DNA of 5,819 bases, from the NCBI GenBank assembly GCA_031286555.1, contig JAITUD010000147.1, positions 1 to 5,819 of the forward strand. Reading direction: 5' to 3'. Of this stretch, positions 1 to 3,320 are shown piece by piece (the first letter of the stretch is position 1; every line of letters begins with the position of its first letter). Position numbers and translations under genes: made by a program. The notes below the pieces were generated by a model, which was not told the DNA's origin, made no database searches, and was given only the letters and a program-made list of their open reading frames with translations. Origin of the DNA: Microbacterium sp. (GTDB taxonomy: Bacteria; Actinomycetota; Actinomycetes; Actinomycetales; Microbacteriaceae).

Positions 1-276
1 TTCAACCCGAGCTTCGCGCAGATGCCCGGCGGCAACCCCTACCCAGCGCTGCTCGCCGACGGCGAGACCCGTCGCATCCGCACCCTCCTGCACGCCGCGC
101 ACCACGACAGCGGCTGGACCGACCGCGAGAACAACTGGTTCGCCGAGTCGCTCGAGACCGCCGCCGCCCTGGCCCGCTCGGGCCACGACCTGCGCCTGGT
201 CGTCGTCGACGGCGGGCACAGCCCGAACCACGGCGGCGTCCTGCTGCCGGACGCGCTGCGCTGGCTCTGGCGCTGA
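1..276 (+). CDS. Putative alpha/beta-fold esterase (enterochelin-esterase-like), C-terminal 91 residues
   Basis: The reading frame is open from the first base to the TGA at 274-276, so the gene begins outside the window. The fragment resembles the C-terminal end of the putative esterase family (Pfam PF00756 type, related to enterochelin esterase Fes). It has a Tyr-Pro-Ala-Leu-Leu stretch (residues 14-18), a beta-strand leading to His-His-Asp (34-36, where the catalytic acid is expected), a helix containing Asn-Asn-Trp and Ala-Ala-Ala-Leu, then the strand and turn Gly-Gly-His-Ser-Pro-Asn-His-Gly-Gly (71-79), and the ending Leu-Pro-Asp-Ala-Leu-Arg-Trp-Leu-Trp-Arg. By family analogy His73 is the likely catalytic histidine; the nucleophile serine would lie in the missing part. 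Substrate and location cannot be told from this fragment. The gene converges on the methyltransferase, with 7 nt between stop codons. The esterase assignment is fairly firm; any link to siderophores is not supported. Confidence 0.72.
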   Translation, partial: FNPSFAQMPGGNPYPALLADGETRRIRTLLHAAHHDSGWTDRENNWFAESLETAAALARSGHDLRLVVVDGGHSPNHGGVLLPDALRWLWR

Positions 277-287
277 TCGGGGATCAG
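273..287. repeat. Short perfect inverted repeat spanning both convergent stop codons
   Basis: CTGATC (273-278), GGG (279-281) and GATCAG (282-287) form an exact 6-bp inverted repeat with a 3-nt centre. The plus-strand arm holds the esterase TGA (274-276) and the minus-strand arm holds the methyltransferase TGA (284-286). It could form a small hairpin in either transcript, but the stem is short, not GC-rich, and has no T-tract on either side. Calling it a bidirectional terminator would be speculative; it may simply be shared stop-codon context. Confidence 0.4.
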
Positions 288-1039
288 ACCCTGCGGGCCT
301 CGATCAGGTGCCGCGAGGAATGGTCGACGAACGGACCGTCTCGCAGGATCTGCTCGTGCAGGTCGCGCAGGCGATCCCGGTACCTGTCGACGCTGAAGCC
401 GGGCACCCACCAGACCAGCTTGCGCAGCAGGTACACGGCCGCGCCGATGTCGTCGATCTCGATCCGCAGTCGCGCGGTGCGCAGGTCGACGATCTCCAGC
501 CCGGCGGCGCGCGCGGCATCCGCCTCCGCCTCGGGATCACGGCCGCGCCGCTGCTCGGGGAGCGGCCCGAGGAAGAACTCGATGAGCTCGAATCCGCTCG
601 CGGGACCGACGTGCTGAGCGAAGTAGGTTCCGCCCGGTGCGAGAACGCGCGCGATCTCCGGCCAGTCCGGCGAGACCGGATGCCGGCTGGTGACGAGGTC
701 GAAGCCGTCGTCCGCGAACGGCAGCGGTCCGCCGGGCGTGGTCCGCACGACGGCCACCCCGCGGGGGTGCAGTCGCGCGGTGGCCTCCGCGGCATTCGGC
801 GGCCAGGCCTCCGTGGCGACCGCGACCGGCGGGAACAGCGGGGCCTCGGCGAGCACCTCTCCCCCTCCGGTGTCGAGGTCGAGCGCGGCGCGTGCTGCTG
901 CCCAGCGCTCCGCGAGCAGCCCGGCGTATCCCCACGGCGGACGTTCCTCGGTGGCTCGGCCGTCGAGCCAGTCGAAGCCCCAACCTGTGACGTCGGCTGC
1001 TTCGGCGTCTGCGATGAGTTCGTCAAAGGTGTCGACCAT
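284..1039 (-). CDS. Class I SAM-dependent methyltransferase, 251 aa, substrate unknown
   Basis: The product is a Rossmann-fold methyltransferase expected to transfer a methyl group from S-adenosylmethionine to an unidentified acceptor. The SAM-binding motif I is Asp-Leu-Asp-Thr-Gly-Gly-Gly-Glu (54-61). It is followed by a strand ending in Ala-Thr-Glu-Ala-Trp (75-79, motif II region), Leu-Pro-Phe-Ala-Asp-Asp-Gly-Phe-Asp-Leu-Val (106-116, motif IV region), and Glu-Ile-Ala-Arg-Val-Leu-Ala-Pro-Gly-Gly (128-137), the usual post-strand turn of this class. About 50 residues precede motif I. The C-terminal third (about 195-251), with Asp-Ile-Gly-Ala-Ala-Val-Tyr-Leu-Leu-Arg-Lys and Phe-Val-Asp-His-Ser-Ser-Arg, resembles uncharacterised actinobacterial methyltransferases and probably shapes the acceptor site. 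No signal peptide or membrane segment is seen, so it is presumably cytoplasmic. The ATG at 1039 is supported by CGAGGA (plus-strand 1047-1052), with 7 nt between AGGA and the ATG. It is divergent from the NUDIX gene and convergent with the esterase, so it is probably monocistronic. Confidence 0.85.
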   Translation of the reverse strand: MVDTFDELIADAEAADVTGWGFDWLDGRATEERPPWGYAGLLAERWAAARAALDLDTGGGEVLAEAPLFPPVAVATEAWPPNAAEATARLHPRGVAVVRTTPGGPLPFADDGFDLVTSRHPVSPDWPEIARVLAPGGTYFAQHVGPASGFELIEFFLGPLPEQRRGRDPEAEADAARAAGLEIVDLRTARLRIEIDDIGAAVYLLRKLVWWVPGFSVDRYRDRLRDLHEQILRDGPFVDHSSRHLIEARRV

Positions 1040-1046
1040 CTCTCGA

Positions 1047-1052
1047 TCCTCG
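1047..1052 (-). promoter_or_regulatory. Ribosome binding site of the methyltransferase
   Basis: Read on the minus strand this is CGAGGA, with 7 nt between AGGA and the ATG at 1039-1037. It fixes the methyltransferase start. It lies wholly inside the 35-nt spacer shared with the divergent NUDIX gene, so the methyltransferase promoter must overlap the NUDIX start or coding region. I see no convincing minus-strand -10 box there. Confidence 0.6.
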
Positions 1053-1062
1053 CATGCTCCGT

Positions 1063-1068
1063 TATCGT
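1063..1068 (+). promoter_or_regulatory. Candidate -10 box for a leaderless NUDIX transcript
   Basis: TATCGT fits the actinobacterial -10 consensus TANNNT and ends 6 nt before the ATG at 1075. That is the spacing expected if transcription starts on the A of the start codon. There is no properly spaced Shine-Dalgarno; the AGG abutting the ATG is too close to serve. No clear -35 hexamer is visible 16-19 nt upstream. Leaderless initiation is inferred from spacing only. Confidence 0.5.
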
Positions 1069-1074
1069 GACAGG

Positions 1075-1518
1075 ATGCCGGTCTCGCCCTATATCGCCTC
1101 GCTCCGCGCCCACGTGGGTCACGATCTGCTGCTGATCCCTGCGGTCACTGCGGTGATCCGCGACGGCGACCGGTTCCTGCTCGCCCGTCACTCGGATACC
1201 GGGCTGTGGGGCCTTGTCGGCGGCAGCATCGAGCCGGGCGAGCAGCCCGCAGACGCCGTGGTTCGCGAGGTCCTCGAGGAGATCGGCACCGGCATCCGGG
1301 TGCTCGGAATCGTCGGCGCCTACGGCGGCGAGGACCTCGTCGTCGAGTATCCGAACGGCGACCGCGTCGCCTACGTGACCACCGTCTACTCCTGCGAGCT
1401 CACTGGCGAACCGCGTCCCGACCTCGACGAGATCCTCGAGGTCGCCTGGTTCTCACGGGATGAGGTCGCCGCGCTCGAGCTTCAGCCCTATGTCGAGCAG
1501 GTGCTGGCCGACGCCTGA
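1075..1518 (+). CDS. NUDIX-family hydrolase, 147 aa
   Basis: NUDIX enzymes hydrolyse nucleoside diphosphates linked to another group, using a metal bound by the Nudix box. Here the box runs from Gly50 to about residue 72: Gly50, five residues, Glu56, seven residues, Arg64-Glu65-Val-Leu-Glu68-Glu69-Ile-Gly71-Thr72, matching GX5EX7REUXEEXGU except for Thr in the last hydrophobic position. Before it are the usual strand (Pro-Ala-Val-Thr-Ala-Val-Ile-Arg-Asp-Gly, 22-31), Arg-Phe-Leu-Leu-Ala-Arg-His, and Gly-Leu-Trp-Gly-Leu-Val-Gly-Gly. After it comes Glu-Val-Ala-Trp-Phe-Ser (122-127), typical of the family. The length is normal for a single-domain cytoplasmic enzyme. The ATG at 1075 is preferred over an in-frame ATG at 1054, because family members start about here and TATCGT lies 6 nt upstream of 1075. 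The substrate (oxidised dNTP, sugar nucleotide or other) cannot be read from the sequence. Confidence 0.88.
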   Translation: MPVSPYIASLRAHVGHDLLLIPAVTAVIRDGDRFLLARHSDTGLWGLVGGSIEPGEQPADAVVREVLEEIGTGIRVLGIVGAYGGEDLVVEYPNGDRVAYVTTVYSCELTGEPRPDLDEILEVAWFSRDEVAALELQPYVEQVLADA

Positions 1519-1526
1519 CGCGCTGC

Positions 1527-1532
1527 TAGGGT
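1527..1532 (+). promoter_or_regulatory. Candidate -10 box for the SDR leader transcript
   Basis: TAGGGT matches TANNNT and sits in the only sizeable intergenic gap, 9 nt after the NUDIX stop. With the usual 6-7 nt spacing, transcription would start at or near A1540, the first base of an ATG. This gives either a leaderless mini-ORF (1540-1554) or an untranslated leader of about 84 nt before the SDR. No clear -35 hexamer is visible; that region lies in the 3' end of the NUDIX gene. Confidence 0.5.
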
Positions 1533-1539
1533 CGGGGGC

Positions 1540-1554
1540 ATGCAATGCCGGTGA
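1540..1554 (+). CDS. Possible leaderless four-codon upstream ORF (Met-Gln-Cys-Arg)
   Basis: ATG CAA TGC CGG TGA begins 7 nt after the TAGGGT box, which is the placement for a leaderless start, and ends 69 nt before the SDR start codon. Its stop codon (1552-1554) lies inside the left arm (1550-1557) of an inverted repeat whose right arm abuts the SDR ATG. A ribosome finishing here would occupy that arm. With four codons there is no statistical support for coding; the case rests only on position relative to promoter and repeat. Confidence 0.22.
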   Translation: MQCR

Positions 1555-1623
1555 GTCGCCTCCGATCCCCACCTTCGGGCGCCGTTCTGCGCGCCCGGGC
1601 CTCCTCGACAGGAAAGACTCACC
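1550..1623 (+). promoter_or_regulatory. Structured 5' leader of the SDR gene (nested inverted repeats)
   Basis: Outer arms GGTGAGTC (1550-1557) and GACTCACC (1616-1623) are exact 8-bp complements, and the right arm ends immediately before the SDR ATG. Nested inside is a 7-bp perfect hairpin, CGGGCGC (1576-1582) and GCGCCCG (1591-1597), with an 8-nt loop. The SDR Shine-Dalgarno AGGAAAG (1610-1616) overlaps the first base of the right arm. If the outer stem forms in RNA, it would pair the spacer between ribosome binding site and start codon and so reduce SDR translation. I could not match the layout to a known riboswitch class. There is no U-tract, so it does not look like an intrinsic terminator. 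The complementarity is seen directly; regulation is inferred. Confidence 0.42.
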
Positions 1624-2484
1624 ATGCAGCATCCTCTTGCGGGCCGCACGGCCCTCGTCACCGGCGTTTCGCGCCGCGCCGGCATCGGCTACGCGACCGC
1701 CACGGCTCTCGCCGCGCTCGGCGCGAACGTGTTCCTCCATCACTACCGTCCGCACGACCTCGACCAGCCCTGGGGCGGCGATGACCTCGACGCCGTGCGC
1801 GCCGGACTCGTCGACGCGCTGATCCCGGGCGCCGTCTCCGGCGACCGGCACGCCGACCTGCGCGACCCGACGTCGATCGAGCCGCTGCTGGATGCGGCGT
1901 CCGCTCTGACCGGCTCGCTCGACATCCTGATCTGCAACCAGGCGATGAGCGGCGGCGACGGCGGCATCCTCGACATGACCGCCGACCGCCTCGACGCGCA
2001 CTGGCAGACCAACGCCCGCGCGACGATGCTGCTGACCGCCGGCTTCGCACGTCGGAAGGCGGGGACGGGTGCCGCGGAGCAGCGCCCCGGCGACCGGGCG
2101 GGCTCCGGCCCGTTCGAGAAGCCCACCGGGCACGTCGTCTGGATGACGTCGGGTCAGGGCGACGGGCCGATGCGCGGTGAGGTCGCCTACGCCACGAGCA
2201 AGGCGGCGCTGGCCGGCGTCACGAAGACGGTCGCCGCCGAGCTGCTCGACCACGGCATCGTGCTGAACACGGTCAATCCCGGCCCAGTCGACACCGGGTA
2301 CCTCGACCCCGCGACCACCGACCGCGACCTGAGCTGGCTGCCGGAGTTCCTCGAGAAGACGCCGTTCGGGCGGTTCGGCCGACCCGACGATCCGGCGCGG
2401 CTGATCGGCTGGCTGTGCACGGATGCCGGGTCATGGGTCGTCGGCCAGGTGCTCACGACGGACGGCGGCTTCGCGCTGCGTTGA
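1624..2484 (+). CDS. SDR-family oxidoreductase, 286 aa (FabG-like)
   Basis: This is a short-chain dehydrogenase/reductase, a cytoplasmic NAD(P)-dependent enzyme acting on a carbonyl or alcohol group. The cofactor motif is Thr13-Gly14-Val-Ser-Arg-Arg-Ala-Gly20-Ile-Gly22; the paired arginines may favour NADPH. The structural Asn-Asn-Ala-Gly motif is replaced by Cys104-Asn105-Gln106-Ala107. The catalytic set is present: Asn130, Ser176 (in Met-Thr-Ser-Gly-Gln-Gly), Tyr189 and Lys193 (Tyr-Ala-Thr-Ser-Lys). Pro219-Gly-Pro-Val-Asp-Thr-Gly and the ending Gly-Gln-Val-Leu-Thr-Thr-Asp-Gly-Gly-Phe are typical of classical SDRs. It is longer than the usual 250 or so residues, because of an acidic loop at about 44-60 and a Gly/Arg/Pro-rich stretch at about 143-168 just before the strand carrying Ser176. 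Its N-terminus resembles proteins annotated as 3-oxoacyl-ACP reductase, but the true substrate is unknown. The start is supported by AGGA at 1610-1613, 10 nt upstream. It is preceded by a structured leader and converges on the hydrolase. Confidence 0.88.
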   Translation: MQHPLAGRTALVTGVSRRAGIGYATATALAALGANVFLHHYRPHDLDQPWGGDDLDAVRAGLVDALIPGAVSGDRHADLRDPTSIEPLLDAASALTGSLDILICNQAMSGGDGGILDMTADRLDAHWQTNARATMLLTAGFARRKAGTGAAEQRPGDRAGSGPFEKPTGHVVWMTSGQGDGPMRGEVAYATSKAALAGVTKTVAAELLDHGIVLNTVNPGPVDTGYLDPATTDRDLSWLPEFLEKTPFGRFGRPDDPARLIGWLCTDAGSWVVGQVLTTDGGFALR

Positions 2485-2492
2485 TGCAACGT

Positions 2493-2525
2493 GCTCAGGG
2501 AGCGGTCGTGAACCACGCCCTGAGC
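2493..2525. terminator. Candidate bidirectional terminator hairpin between the SDR and hydrolase genes
   Basis: GCTCAGGG (2493-2500) and CCCTGAGC (2518-2525) are exact 8-bp complements, extendable by two G-T pairs outside. The 17-nt centre can itself pair CGTG (2507-2510) with CACG (2514-2517). The hairpin begins 8 nt after the SDR stop and lies mostly within the last codons of the minus-strand hydrolase. Neither side has a T-tract, as is common for candidate terminators in high-GC actinobacteria. Position at a tail-to-tail junction and stem quality favour a terminator role; absence of a U-tract weakens it. Confidence 0.45.
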
Positions 2526-3298
2526 GTCTCCACGATGGTCTCGGACACCGCGTCCGGAGCATCCGCCATGGCGACGTGGCCGGCGCCGGGGATCGTGTGC
2601 AGCGGCACGCCCTCGGCGTCGGCCCATGCCTGCATCGCCGTGCGGATGTTGCCGGTGCGGTCCTCCTCGCCGACGATGAGCGCCAGCGGCACCGGCGTGC
2701 GATAGGCGGCATCGGGCGCGACGAAGGAGGCGGTCGCGCGCCACACGTCGAGGAACACGGGCTTCGGCATCCGGGCGAAGGTCTCGCGGACGGACTCGAC
2801 CGCCTCGGGTGTGACGGCCGAGGCATCCGCCATCAGCGCCGGCAGCCTCGAGGCCGGGATGAGCCGGAGCATCGGCGCGGCCATCCGCAGTCCGAGCCGC
2901 TCGCCGCGGCTCAGCGGACCGGTGCTCCAGGTGGTGCCGACGGCGATCAGGCCACCGATCCGCTCGGGGTGCGCGCGGACGTACGCCTGCGAGAGGTTGC
3001 CGCCCAGGGAGTGCCCCACGAGGACGGGCTGCTCGAGCCGCAGCTCGTCGAGCAGGGCGCCGAGGTCGGCCAGCGCGTCCTCCGCAGTGAAACGGGTGCC
3101 TGCGGCGAGCGCCGATCCGCCGTGCCCGCGAAGATCCCAGCGGATGCCGCGGTACCCGACGTCCTGCACGGCCTGGGCCTGCTCGGCGAAGGACTCGCCG
3201 TCCATGCCCGCGCCGTGCGTGAACACGACGGGTCGGCCGGTGCCGCCCCCGTCGACGTAGTGGATGGTCGCCGTGCCGCGCTGGAGGATGCCCGTCAT
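2495..3298 (-). CDS. Alpha/beta-fold hydrolase, 267 aa
   Basis: This is a single-domain serine hydrolase of the alpha/beta-fold superfamily (Pfam PF00561/PF12697 type). It has the oxyanion segment His28-Gly-Ala-Gly-Met32, the strand and turn Asp55-Leu-Arg-Gly-His-Gly-Gly (55-61), the nucleophile elbow Gly95-His-Ser97-Leu-Gly-Gly100 with Ser97 as nucleophile, Gly210-Glu-Glu-Asp213 as probable acid, and Gly-Ala-Gly-His241-Val-Ala as catalytic histidine. The cap region (about 120-200) has helices rich in Ala, Leu and Arg. No signal peptide is seen, so it is probably cytoplasmic. Substrate is not deducible: esterases, lactonases and C-C hydrolases share this layout. It lies 22 nt downstream of mfd on the same strand, so read-through is possible, but TAGGCT 6 nt before its ATG suggests its own leaderless promoter. 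The start at 3298 fits the family N-terminus (Thr-Ala-Thr-Ile-His-Tyr-Val-Asp-Gly-Gly). Confidence 0.88.
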   Translation of the reverse strand: MTGILQRGTATIHYVDGGGTGRPVVFTHGAGMDGESFAEQAQAVQDVGYRGIRWDLRGHGGSALAAGTRFTAEDALADLGALLDELRLEQPVLVGHSLGGNLSQAYVRAHPERIGGLIAVGTTWSTGPLSRGERLGLRMAAPMLRLIPASRLPALMADASAVTPEAVESVRETFARMPKPVFLDVWRATASFVAPDAAYRTPVPLALIVGEEDRTGNIRTAMQAWADAEGVPLHTIPGAGHVAMADAPDAVSETIVETLRAWFTTAP

Positions 3299-3304
3299 GC
3301 CTCG

Positions 3305-3310
3305 AGCCTA
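3305..3310 (-). promoter_or_regulatory. Candidate -10 box for a leaderless alpha/beta hydrolase transcript
   Basis: On the minus strand this reads TAGGCT, fitting TANNNT, and ends 6 nt before the hydrolase ATG, placing transcription start at or next to the A of the start codon. The only purine-rich bases between (CGAGGC) are too near the ATG to act as a Shine-Dalgarno. Any -35 region would fall in the last codons and stop region of mfd; none is clear. Confidence 0.5.
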
Positions 3311-3320
3311 GGAGACCCGG

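Noticed and set aside
1054..1074. Upstream in-frame ATG for the NUDIX gene (adds seven residues)
   Set aside because: It precedes the TATCGT box, has no ribosome binding site, overlaps the methyltransferase start signals, and the extra residues are not typical of the family.
308..1135. 275-codon plus-strand open frame opposite the methyltransferase
   Set aside because: It overlaps a minus-strand gene with clear SAM-binding motifs and its own ribosome binding site. The antisense product is Arg/Gly/Pro-rich with no motif.
1576..1597. GC-rich 7-bp hairpin as a NUDIX terminator
   Set aside because: It lies downstream of the likely SDR promoter and has no T-tract, so it is more simply part of the SDR leader.
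1545..1784. 79-codon plus-strand frame starting in the SDR leader
   Set aside because: It overlaps the SDR start out of frame, its translation is Arg/Ser/Pro-rich, and its start is not preceded by a Shine-Dalgarno; the ATG at 1540 fits the TAGGGT spacing better.
1453..2253. 266-codon minus-strand open frame opposite the NUDIX and SDR genes
   Set aside because: It spans two well-supported plus-strand genes and the intergenic leader, and has no domain signature.
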